From an uncultured Actinomycetes bacterium (lineage in GTDB: Bacteria; Actinomycetota; Actinomycetes; Mycobacteriales; Nakamurellaceae): DNA of 64,000 nucleotides. The first letter of the stretch is position 1; the number at the start of each line of letters is the position of its first letter. The stretch is from NCBI GenBank assembly GCA_937926105.1, contig CALANS010000048.1:1-64000 (forward strand), given 5' to 3'. This document shows positions 26,727-33,583 of this stretch, piece after piece. Made by a program: the position numbers and the translations under genes. The notes beneath the pieces are model-generated. The model had not been told where the DNA came from. It saw only the letters and a list, made by a program, of their open reading frames with translations, and did no database searches.

Positions 26727-28013
26727 TCACAGCGACCAGAGCGCGTCGATGGGAAGGCCGTAGAGCCGCTCGGCGTAGCGGTAGCCCTCGGCGCCGGTAT
26801 TGAGGACGACACCGGCGACGAACCGGTCGCCGAGCCGGTCGCGGAGCGCCCGCAGGCCATCGAAGTGCCCGCGGCGCAGCGACGTCGAGGCCTTGACATC
26901 GATTCCGATGACCCGACCGCCGGTGAGTTCGGCGACGAGATCGACATCGAGGCCGGCGCGGTCGCGATAGTGGAACAGCTCGAACTCCTCGCCGCTCCAG
27001 GTCTGCTGTCGCAGCAGTTCGGTGGCGACGAAGCCCTCGAGGAATGAGCCGAACGCTTCGCCGTGGTCGAAGCGGGCGAGTTGTTCGCTGCTGATGCGGG
27101 CCAGCCGGGTCCCGAGGCCGGAGTCGATCACGTACGCCTTTCGCCGACCGACTTCTCGCTTGGCGAGGTTGGGGGTCCACGGCCCGATGGTGGCCACGAG
27201 TCCCACGTCGGTGAGCAGGTCGAGGTAACTCGTCACCGTCGCCGCAGGGATGGATGTCGCCGTCGCCAGTCGCGCCTTGACCAACTCGCCGGATTGATTT
27301 CCGGCGAGTGCCCGCAGGAGGGATTCGGTCCGCGAAGGGTCGACCTGGCGACGAAGCTCACCGAGGTCTCGACGGACGATGCCGGCAAGGTACGAGTCCA
27401 GCCAGCGCCCCCGCAGTGGCGACGGCAAGGGCTGGGAGTCGGGATAGGCGCCGCGCCCGATTATCTCGGCGTAGTTCTGCCGCGCGCTATCGGAGCGGTA
27501 GCGCACCAGCTCGCTCGGATCGGTGGTGACGACGCGTGTCACGAAGTCGTCCGGCCGGTCGCGGAGCTCGCCCTGGGAGAAGCCGTACAGCGGCAGCCGT
27601 AGGACCCTGCCGGCCATGCTGTCCGCAAGTCCGCGGAGGCGAAGCAGCGACGCCGAGCCGGTCAGGATGAAGCGGCCCGGGCGCCGGTCACGGTCGATGG
27701 CCGCCTTGATCGCCAGGGTGATCTCCGGCAGCCGCTGGATCTCGTCGATGACGAGGGTTCCGTCAGTTGCCTGGGCGAGGAACCCTGGCATGTCCTCGGC
27801 GACCGCCGCCCGGGTCTGCTCGTCGTCGAGCGTCGTCAGGATGGCGTTTCTGCCGTCGACGAGTTGGCGTGCGAGGGTGCTCTTGCCGACCTGCCGGGCT
27901 CCCTCGATCACCAAGCCCGGGCTGTGCGCCAGCATGCTCCTGGCCAGCGGCTCGGCGTGCCGTGTGATCAGCCCTTCCACGCGGCCATCGTAGCCCAGAT
28001 CATCGAAACGCAA
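26727..28013 (-). CDS. DUF4143-type AAA ATPase (copy 2)
   Basis: 428 residues from ATG 28013. Walker A EGARQVGKSTL, Walker B LVIDEIQRLPE, the GRFILTGSASLLRLRG segment and the DUF4143 C-terminal domain with FHYRDRAGLDVDLVAELT followed by GRVIGIDVKAS. The second copy of this family on the element, but with a different iteron set. The start codon lies inside the first 22-bp repeat unit. No adjacent partner gene is evident. Confidence 0.88.
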   Translation of the reverse strand: MRFDDLGYDGRVEGLITRHAEPLARSMLAHSPGLVIEGARQVGKSTLARQLVDGRNAILTTLDDEQTRAAVAEDMPGFLAQATDGTLVIDEIQRLPEITLAIKAAIDRDRRPGRFILTGSASLLRLRGLADSMAGRVLRLPLYGFSQGELRDRPDDFVTRVVTTDPSELVRYRSDSARQNYAEIIGRGAYPDSQPLPSPLRGRWLDSYLAGIVRRDLGELRRQVDPSRTESLLRALAGNQSGELVKARLATATSIPAATVTSYLDLLTDVGLVATIGPWTPNLAKREVGRRKAYVIDSGLGTRLARISSEQLARFDHGEAFGSFLEGFVATELLRQQTWSGEEFELFHYRDRAGLDVDLVAELTGGRVIGIDVKASTSLRRGHFDGLRALRDRLGDRFVAGVVLNTGAEGYRYAERLYGLPIDALWSL

Positions 28014-28106
28014 TGATCAGCTCGTTGAAACGCCACAAGAAGGTCGTTGAAACGCCCTCCTGAGATCGTTGGGACGCGAGGATCAGTTCGTTGAAACGCA
28101 GTGGTC
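27997..28106. repeat. Five tandem 22-bp iterons upstream of DUF4143 copy 2
   Basis: Units start at 27997, 28019, 28041, 28063 and 28085 with an exact 22-bp period and consensus AGNTCGTTGAAACGC followed by a variable 7 bp. The array overlaps the first codons of the gene and its promoter region, so an operator bound on one DNA face by a repeating protein is likely. Confidence 0.8.
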
Positions 28107-28354
28107 GGGTCGCGCGGCTTCGACGCCGGTGGGGTTCGGGCCGCGCCGCGCCGTGCTGAACGGCGGCCTTGCTCGGGCACGCGTTGCCCGCCGCTTGCCA
28201 CGGACTGCGGGGGCGAACCCGACCTACGCCTAATCGTGCCGTGTACCGAAGGCGAACTGGAAGCGACCCCACTAGCGAATGCAGGCGCGTCCTATACTAT
28301 GAACTGAGCGAGCCGGTCAGTAGTGACGGCGCAGCGTCCGCAAGGAGGTTCGAG

Positions 28355-28726
28355 ATGCCTACAGCCACCCAACATGCGGCGTCGCGTGCGGCGCCCTCCC
28401 CGCTTTACCGGCATGTCGTCGCTGACGCGCGACGGTCCTTGTCAGCGTCCGAGATCGGCGCCATCACTGGGGTCGGCGAGCGCGCGGTTCAGAAGTGGGC
28501 ACAAGGCGCCACCAAACCGGAGGGCAGCAGCCGCGAACGCCTGCTGGAATTGAAGTACGTGATCGAGCAACTGTCGGATGTGTACGACGACGAGGGCATC
28601 GAGATCTGGCTGCATGCCCGGCAGAGAGCGTTCGACGGTCGGACGCCGCTGGAGTTCTTGCGCGAGCGGCGATTTGAAGAAGTCTTGCGGATTGTCGAGC
28701 GTCTGGCCGGCGGACCTCGGCGATAG
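28355..28726 (+). CDS. Xre/MbcA/ParS-type antitoxin
   Basis: 123 residues from ATG 28355 with AAGGAGG at 28342-28348. N-terminal HTH (LSASEIGAITGVGERAVQKW) and C-terminal toxin-binding domain (IEIWLHARQRAFDGRTPLEF), the classic two-part layout of antitoxins for RES toxins. TATACT at 28293-28298 may be its -10 element. Followed after 3 bp by the RES gene. Confidence 0.88.
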   Translation: MPTATQHAASRAAPSPLYRHVVADARRSLSASEIGAITGVGERAVQKWAQGATKPEGSSRERLLELKYVIEQLSDVYDDEGIEIWLHARQRAFDGRTPLEFLRERRFEEVLRIVERLAGGPRR

Positions 28727-28729
28727 CGG

Positions 28730-29266
28730 ATGGATCGGTTACTGGTCGAGCGCGTTGCGGGGGTCGCGACCAGTAGCGTGCACGGAACATTTCACCGACA
28801 TGCGGCTCCAAACCGCGACGCCTTCGCCGGTGGGACTGACGGCCGCTGGGGCCGGGATTTCTTGGTTGTCTACCTGGGACGCCCCCGGGACTCGGTGGTC
28901 GTGGAGGCCTACCGCCACCTGGTCGAGGAGACCGGCGTCCCGCGAGAGCGAGTACGACCGAGGGTCTTCTACACCGCCCAGGTGAATGTCCAGCGCGTGC
29001 TGGATCTGACAGTCGCAGAGAACCGTGATGCGGTCGGTCTGAATGACGCCGACCTGCGGACCGATATCGACGACTACGCAGCCTGCCAGGCCGTCGCAGA
29101 GGCAGCACATCACCTGGAAGTGCACGGCATTCTCGCGACGTCAGCGAGTGGGCTCGGCCAAACGCTGGCCATCTTTCGCTCGCTGGTGATGGCGACCGAG
29201 CTTCCGGTCGTGACATCCCAAGAACTGTGGCCGAGCCTCCCCGCCGACCCGCGCCGGATTCTGTGA
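28730..29266 (+). CDS. RES-domain toxin
   Basis: 178 residues from ATG 28730. RES family pattern: VHGTFHRHAAPNR, RDFLVVYLGRPRDSVVVEAY, and the C-terminal AVAEAAHHLEVHGILATSAS. RES toxins (for example MbcT) degrade NAD+ by phosphorolysis or hydrolysis, arresting growth. The pair with the upstream antitoxin is complete and both frames are open. Confidence 0.85.
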   Translation: MDRLLVERVAGVATSSVHGTFHRHAAPNRDAFAGGTDGRWGRDFLVVYLGRPRDSVVVEAYRHLVEETGVPRERVRPRVFYTAQVNVQRVLDLTVAENRDAVGLNDADLRTDIDDYAACQAVAEAAHHLEVHGILATSASGLGQTLAIFRSLVMATELPVVTSQELWPSLPADPRRIL

Positions 29267-29342
29267 TGACGCCGTGATCTGGGGTGGTAGACCCACGCAA
29301 CAATTTCGTTGTGAAGCGGGTGGCTGCGGGGGCGATGGCGTT

Positions 29343-29738
29343 ATGGCGGCAAAGACTCCGCAGTGGCCGGAACTGCACGCTTACTCCCGCTCCATCCGGC
29401 TGGGAACGCCGGCCATGGTGGAGGAGTTGCGCAATCTGCTGGGTGCCAAGATGGTCGCCTACTTGGGCGGCGTGCGCGAGACCCGAACTGTCCGTCAGTG
29501 GGCAGAAGGAACGCGAGCGGTCCAGGACGGCGCCGACGAGCGACGCTTGCGGCTCGCCCACCAGATGGCGATCTTGATCGCCGAGCGGGATAGCCCCGAA
29601 GTGATCCAGGCATGGTTCCAAGGCCTGAATCCGCACCTGGAAGACAGATTGCCGGTTCGGTTGCTCTGTGAAGGTGAGTTGGACGAGGTTGGTCCGCTCG
29701 TCCTTGCCGCTGCCCGCAAGTTGGCGGCCACCGGCTGA
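29343..29738 (+). CDS. Orphan Xre/MbcA/ParS-type antitoxin-like protein
   Basis: 131 residues from ATG 29343. Paralogous over its length to the product of 20610-21014 and with the same C-terminal toxin-binding pattern (VIQAWFQGLNPHLEDRLPVR, EVGPLVLAAARKLAATG). No RES gene follows it; the next 190 bp hold degenerate 22-bp iterons. It may be an orphan antitoxin protecting against related RES toxins. Confidence 0.68.
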   Translation: MAAKTPQWPELHAYSRSIRLGTPAMVEELRNLLGAKMVAYLGGVRETRTVRQWAEGTRAVQDGADERRLRLAHQMAILIAERDSPEVIQAWFQGLNPHLEDRLPVRLLCEGELDEVGPLVLAAARKLAATG

Positions 29739-29754
29739 CGCCAGCGGATGCGCA

Positions 29755-29864
29755 AGATGGTCGCGACACGGTGATCAACTCGTTGAAACGCCGTAACAAA
29801 GTCGTCGAATCGCCGGTGTGGGTGCGTTGAAACTCGAACGTCAGATCGCGACGATGACGTCTCC
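29755..29864. repeat. Second array of 22-bp iterons
   Basis: Units start at 29755, 29777, 29799, 29821 and 29843, again with an exact 22-bp period. The unit at 29777 (AACTCGTTGAAACGCC) is nearly identical to those at 27997-28106; the outer units are degenerate. The array lies between the orphan antitoxin and the AbiEi-like gene, away from any DUF4143 gene. Confidence 0.68.
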
Positions 29865-29926
29865 TTCATGCCTAGCGTCAACATCGCAGCAATTGTACTG
29901 TCAGAGGGTACGATTGCCGTAAGGGA

Positions 29927-30571
29927 ATGGTGACGATGCCGCAGGCCACGGGCGTACCCGTTGAGCTGGCCCGTGCGCCGCTGCGCACGGTGCGCGTCCG
30001 CGATGTCACTGCCTATGCCCATCCGCGCGCCCAACTTGTCCGGTTGCAGCGTCGCGGCGTGATGCACCGACTGGCCGACGGCTTCTACACCGTCGTCCCG
30101 CAGGAACGCGTAGGTGAGACCTGGCTACCCACGCTGGAAGGCGCCGCCGCCGGCATCGCCGCGGCCGAGTTCGGCGAGCGGCGCTACGCGCTCATGGGAC
30201 TGAGTGCAGCACGCATGCACCGCGTACTGCCGCGCGCGCTTGCCGTCGCCTTCGTCGCTTCGCCACGGCGTCGTCAGTCGATGCACTTGACCGATCGCGA
30301 TGCCGTGATCCATTTTCGGCCGCGGGACATGGATCTCGTCCATGTCGAGCTCATGCGCACCGATCTTGGCGACTGCTTGGTGACCACCCCGGAACAGACC
30401 GTGCTCGACCTTGCCCATCTGCCGCGTGGCCCGGTCATCGTTGACGACGTCCATGAAGCGATCCGCACCCTGCTGCCGCGTTGCGACGATACCGTGCTGT
30501 TCGAGATCGCGGAACGTCAGCGCCTCCGCCGAGCGCTCGCCTACGTGCGCAGAGTGATGCGGACATCGTGA
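29927..30571 (+). CDS. AbiEi-type antitoxin-like protein
   Basis: 214 residues from ATG 29927. An N-terminal winged-helix segment (PRAQLVRLQRRGVMHRLADG) and central ALMGLSAARMHRVLPRALAV / TTPEQTVLDLAHLPR match the AbiEi antitoxin family. AbiEi normally represses and counteracts the AbiEii nucleotidyltransferase toxin; no AbiEii gene follows. Instead a nuclease-like gene lies 101 bp downstream, which may be an alternative partner. Confidence 0.72.
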   Translation: MVTMPQATGVPVELARAPLRTVRVRDVTAYAHPRAQLVRLQRRGVMHRLADGFYTVVPQERVGETWLPTLEGAAAGIAAAEFGERRYALMGLSAARMHRVLPRALAVAFVASPRRRQSMHLTDRDAVIHFRPRDMDLVHVELMRTDLGDCLVTTPEQTVLDLAHLPRGPVIVDDVHEAIRTLLPRCDDTVLFEIAERQRLRRALAYVRRVMRTS

Positions 30572-30672
30572 GTGGCCCGGTCGTGTGGACGGACAGATGG
30601 CCCTCGGCGAGAGTTGGCACTGACGTGAGGCCGACTCCGGCAGGCAACCTCCATCCGCAGTAACGTGACACC

Positions 30673-31350
30673 GTGATGATTGCCGGTTCAGTCGATCTCG
30701 CTGGCGCCCTCAGGGCGCTTGCCCTGCGGCGGTCGGTCTTCCACTCCGAGGCCGACTTCCAATTCGCACTCGCCTGGGAAGTCCAACGTCGCGATGAGGT
30801 AATGGAGGTGTACCTCGAGACGCGGCCGGCCGAAGGGGTCCATCTTGATCTGGCCTTCGAGCGGCCAGACTTGGGACGCTACACAGCGATCGAACTGAAG
30901 TATCTGACTCGAGCATGGTCCGGAGAAGTCAACGGTCAGCACTACGCGCTCCGGAACCACGGTGCCCAGGACATTCGAGCCTACGACGTCATCAAAGACA
31001 TCTGTCGAGTCGAGGGGTTCGCGGCGCTGCGCGCGGGCGGTGACGGCGCGGTCGTGGTCCTCGCCAACGACGCGAACTACTGGCGTCCCGCCAAGCTTCC
31101 GGACGACAGTGGTGCCGCCAGTTTTCGAGTAGGCGAGGGTGCCGTGATCACAGGTCCCCGTGCGTGGGGGACGAAGGCAGGGCCGGGGACCCGCGCAGGG
31201 CGAGACAAGGTACTGGTAGTCCGGAATCACTACGTGATGAGCTGGACCGACTATTCCGATCTTGGCGGCGACACTCCAGCGTCCCGGTTCCGTCAGCTCG
31301 TCGTGGAGGTGCCGGCGATGTCGGGATCCGACCTCAATTCAACGTCCTAG
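30673..31350 (+). CDS. PD-(D/E)XK-like nuclease of unknown family
   Basis: 225 residues from ATG 30673. SEADFQFALAWEVQRR, GVHLDLAFERPD and YTAIELKYLTRAW give an E...D-x(n)-E-x-K pattern typical of restriction-type nuclease folds. I do not recognise a specific family. It follows the AbiEi-like gene and precedes an opposite-strand small gene, overlapping its 3' end by 4 bp. Confidence 0.5.
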   Translation: MMIAGSVDLAGALRALALRRSVFHSEADFQFALAWEVQRRDEVMEVYLETRPAEGVHLDLAFERPDLGRYTAIELKYLTRAWSGEVNGQHYALRNHGAQDIRAYDVIKDICRVEGFAALRAGGDGAVVVLANDANYWRPAKLPDDSGAASFRVGEGAVITGPRAWGTKAGPGTRAGRDKVLVVRNHYVMSWTDYSDLGGDTPASRFRQLVVEVPAMSGSDLNSTS

Positions 31351-31514
31351 AACGGACCGTCTGCGGGACCGGCCTCCGGCTTCTTGTTGGGACGGTTCGG
31401 TCGGCGGATCTCGGTGCCGGGAGGGTAAGGGTCCGTCGAACCGATTTCGGTCTCCGCGTTGCGCGCGTCGGCCCGTGCAGCGGAGAGTCCGCGGTCGTGT
31501 GCGTCTTTCGTCAT
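31347..31514 (-). CDS. Possible 55-residue small protein
   Basis: An ATG at 31514 with AGGAGCAG upstream opens 55 codons: an N-terminal Ala/Arg-rich stretch (MTKDAHDRGLSAARADARNA) and a Pro-rich second half (TDPYPPGTEIRRPNRPNKK). No family recognised. Its upstream region holds the second 23-bp iteron array, which strengthens the case that it is expressed. Confidence 0.4.
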   Translation of the reverse strand: MTKDAHDRGLSAARADARNAETEIGSTDPYPPGTEIRRPNRPNKKPEAGPADGPF

Positions 31515-31562
31515 GCGGACCTGCTCCTAATGGTTCCATCGTGATCACGTTCAAGCTGACTA

Positions 31563-31631
31563 CGCTGTAGATTCGGGACATCCAACAGTTCAACTTCGGG
31601 ACGCCGGGCGCCCGATTTTCGGGCACTCTGG
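31563..31631. repeat. Second array of 23-bp iterons
   Basis: Three units start at 31563, 31586 and 31609 with exact 23-bp period and TTCGGG at the same offset (31572, 31595, 31618); unit 1 begins CGCTGTAGATTCGGG, close to the 26581 array. Located 49 bp upstream of the small minus-strand gene, not next to a DUF4143 gene. Confidence 0.62.
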
Positions 31632-31747
31632 ACGGTCGAGTCAGCGTCAGATCTCCCCTGTACGGTACGCGGATCGTGGTCCCGTGTTAGCAAGCGCGTG
31701 GGAGAAGCGGTCTCCCGCCACCCTGGACAACGCAGAGCAGTTCACCG

Positions 31748-31934
31748 GATCATTCCTGGTCGAGGGTGGTGACGCGGTGCTGCTGTTGCCAGGAGATCAG
31801 GTCGGCGAGCCGGTAGGCGACGGCGCCGCCGGCGACCTTGATGAACGCCGTGCCCTTACCGGCGCAGCGCCGGTTCTCCAGCCCGTGCGGGACGTAGGTG
31901 GTGTACTCCGCAGCCTATGTGATGGTGAGAAGCC
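31748..31934. repeat. 187-bp direct repeat, left copy
   Basis: Aligns without gaps to 33288-33474 (offset exactly 1540), with about 15 mismatches, roughly 92% identity. The right copy is the 3' part of the intact HTH gene. The two copies flank the Xre/RES module at 32060-33279. Confidence 0.88.
31750..31934 (-). pseudogene. Decayed copy of the AlpA/Xis-like HTH gene
   Basis: The minus strand encodes about 53 codons matching the C-terminal part of the intact gene at 33290-33583 (EYTTYVPHGLENRRCAGKG, then the same tail to VTTLDQE and stop). In the position of the residues before AAEYTT there is an in-frame TAG, and the N-terminal part is lost. Confidence 0.8.
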
Positions 31935-31971
31935 CGATGGTGATGCCTGATCCTGGAGACCCCGAGCCGGG

Positions 31972-32030
31972 TTGACGCGATTGACGCCGCGAGTCAGGGC
32001 GGGCTACCCTGTAATTGACGCGGTTGACGC
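31972..32030 (+). promoter_or_regulatory. Promoter with TTGACGC repeats, probable operator
   Basis: TTGACGC occurs in two pairs, each with 9-bp spacing (31972/31981 and 32015/32024). TTGACG at 31981 followed by 18 bp and TACCCT (32005-32010) fits a housekeeping promoter for the antitoxin gene at 32060. The repeats overlap the -35 and start regions, as expected for autoregulation. Confidence 0.55.
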
Positions 32031-32059
32031 GGTAATTCTCCAGAGGTGAGGTGATCGGG

Positions 32060-32647
32060 ATGGCCCGCTCCGCCGTCGCCGAAGCGCCTGGCCGAGTCCA
32101 TCGCGCGGCGGTACCTGGTGGCCGGCCCTGGGCAGTCGCGATCGGCAAGGTGGTCGCTGCGGTGGAGGCCGCGGCGGAGGAAATGGACGTGCGCCAGGAC
32201 CAGGTTCTGACGGCCCTGCTCGCCGAATACGGCGCCGCCGCCGATGTTCCCGTCCCGTCGGACGTGGACACCCTCACGGCGCAGCTCGGCCCGTACCTGT
32301 CCGGCCGGGCGGTGTGCAGACGTGCCGGTATCAGCCGCCAGGCCCTGCACGCGCGCCGCACCCGATGGGCGATCCTCGGCGTCCCGACCGACGACCACTC
32401 CGATCCGATCCTGTATCCGGCGCGGCAGTTCGCCGACGCGACCACCGCGACGGTGCTGCTCGGTGTGCGGAAAGTTGCCTCGCAATTGGCTTCGGGTATC
32501 GACGATCCGCTGACCATCGCGGTGTGGTTCGACACTGCGAACCCAGACCTGGACGGCCGCACCGCCTACGAATGGCTGCGCGCCGGCAAGGGCGTCGACC
32601 GCGTGCTGGGCTCGGCCGCTCGTGATGTCCGTAGATGGCGCCAGTGA
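32060..32647 (+). CDS. Antitoxin of a RES-type pair
   Basis: 195 residues from ATG 32060 (GTG 32051 is an in-frame alternative lying directly against the purine-rich binding site). A predicted HTH (LSGRAVCRRAGISRQALHAR) and a C-terminal region like MbcA/ParS toxin-binding domains (DDPLTIAVWFDTANPDLDGR, TAYEWLRAGKGVDRVL). It overlaps the RES gene start by 13 bp. Confidence 0.8.
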   Translation: MARSAVAEAPGRVHRAAVPGGRPWAVAIGKVVAAVEAAAEEMDVRQDQVLTALLAEYGAAADVPVPSDVDTLTAQLGPYLSGRAVCRRAGISRQALHARRTRWAILGVPTDDHSDPILYPARQFADATTATVLLGVRKVASQLASGIDDPLTIAVWFDTANPDLDGRTAYEWLRAGKGVDRVLGSAARDVRRWRQ

Positions 32648-33279
32648 CGGGACGCCGACGCCTGGCGCTACCTCGGCCCCCGGGCGCGGCCCCGCTGCCG
32701 CGCGCTGGTGCGGCCGCGACCCGTGGCCCGTGGTTCCGCGCTCACCACCCCGCGAACGGCCCATGGGTCTTCGCGTCCGCTGAGGCGGGAGATCCGGAGG
32801 GCGGTAGGTTCGACCTGCCCGAACCCGACGGCACTTGTTACATGGCAACCACACCGGAGTCGGCAGTACGCGAACGTCTGGGCATCATCTCGGCGGGGCA
32901 CCCGCTCACGGCCGCCGCCGTTGCTGCCAGCGCCGTGAGCCGGATGACGGTCACGCGCGCACAACGTCGAAATGTGGTGGACACGCTGGATCCGGCAGCC
33001 TCGGAGGGCATCACCCGCGAGATGTCCACCACGACCCGCTATGGGCTCACCCGCCTGTGGGCGCAGCACTGGCGTGGCGTCGAACACCGCACGGGCGTGT
33101 TGTACGAGCCGAGATTCTCTACGGGACCGGCCGCGGCGCTCGCACTCTTCGGCGCGAGCGGTGCCGCAGTGGGCCTCGGTGCCGAAGACTCGGTCGCGGC
33201 CGCGGAACTTCTGGGCCTGGCGATCCCAGGAGGCGTGTCGGCGCTATCGCGGGCTGCTGCCGACGTCGAGGACGACTGA
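32635..33279 (+). CDS. RES-domain toxin
   Basis: 214 residues from ATG 32635. The RES signature is clear: PWFRAHHPANGPWVFA, GGRFDLPEPDGTCYMATTPE and SAVRERLG. Expected to consume NAD+ when not bound by its antitoxin. The whole module sits between the two copies of the 187-bp repeat. Confidence 0.83.
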   Translation: MAPVTGRRRLALPRPPGAAPLPRAGAAATRGPWFRAHHPANGPWVFASAEAGDPEGGRFDLPEPDGTCYMATTPESAVRERLGIISAGHPLTAAAVAASAVSRMTVTRAQRRNVVDTLDPAASEGITREMSTTTRYGLTRLWAQHWRGVEHRTGVLYEPRFSTGPAAALALFGASGAAVGLGAEDSVAAAELLGLAIPGGVSALSRAAADVEDD

Positions 33280-33287
33280 CGACTGCT

Positions 33288-33474
33288 GATCATTCCTGGT
33301 CGAGCGTGGTGACGCGGTGCTGCTGTTGCCAGGCGATCAGGTCGGCGAGCCGGTAGGCAACGGCGCCGCCGGCGACCTTGATGAACGCCGGGCCCTTGCC
33401 GGCGCAGCGCAGGTTCTCCAGCCCGTGCGGGGAGTAGGTGGTGTACTCGGCGGCCTGCTTGGTGGTCAGAAGCC
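33288..33474. repeat. 187-bp direct repeat, right copy
   Basis: Partner of 31748-31934; this copy lies inside the intact HTH gene. Confidence 0.88.
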
Positions 33475-33583
33475 GGTTGCCGTCCGGAGTCTCGCCTCCG
33501 AATACCGGTGACGAGGCCCGGGTGGCGTCGACCATTCCGGCCAGGTGGGGCACGGTCGGGCGGACGGTGGGTGTGCTGGTCAT
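33290..33583 (-). CDS. AlpA/excisionase-like HTH protein
   Basis: 97 residues from ATG 33583. MerR/excisionase-type winged helix: RLLTTKQAAEYTTYSPHGLE followed by GPAFIKVAGGAVAYRLADLI. Such proteins act as recombination directionality factors or transcription activators in integrative elements. The ATG overlaps the relaxase TGA (ATGA), so the two are translationally coupled. Candidate excisionase, although far from the integrase. Confidence 0.8.
   Translation of the reverse strand: MTSTPTVRPTVPHLAGMVDATRASSPVFGGETPDGNRLLTTKQAAEYTTYSPHGLENLRCAGKGPAFIKVAGGAVAYRLADLIAWQQQHRVTTLDQE

Noticed and set aside
27997..28106. Tandem repeats considered as a CRISPR array
   Set aside because: Units are contiguous 22-mers with no unique spacers, and no cas gene is present.
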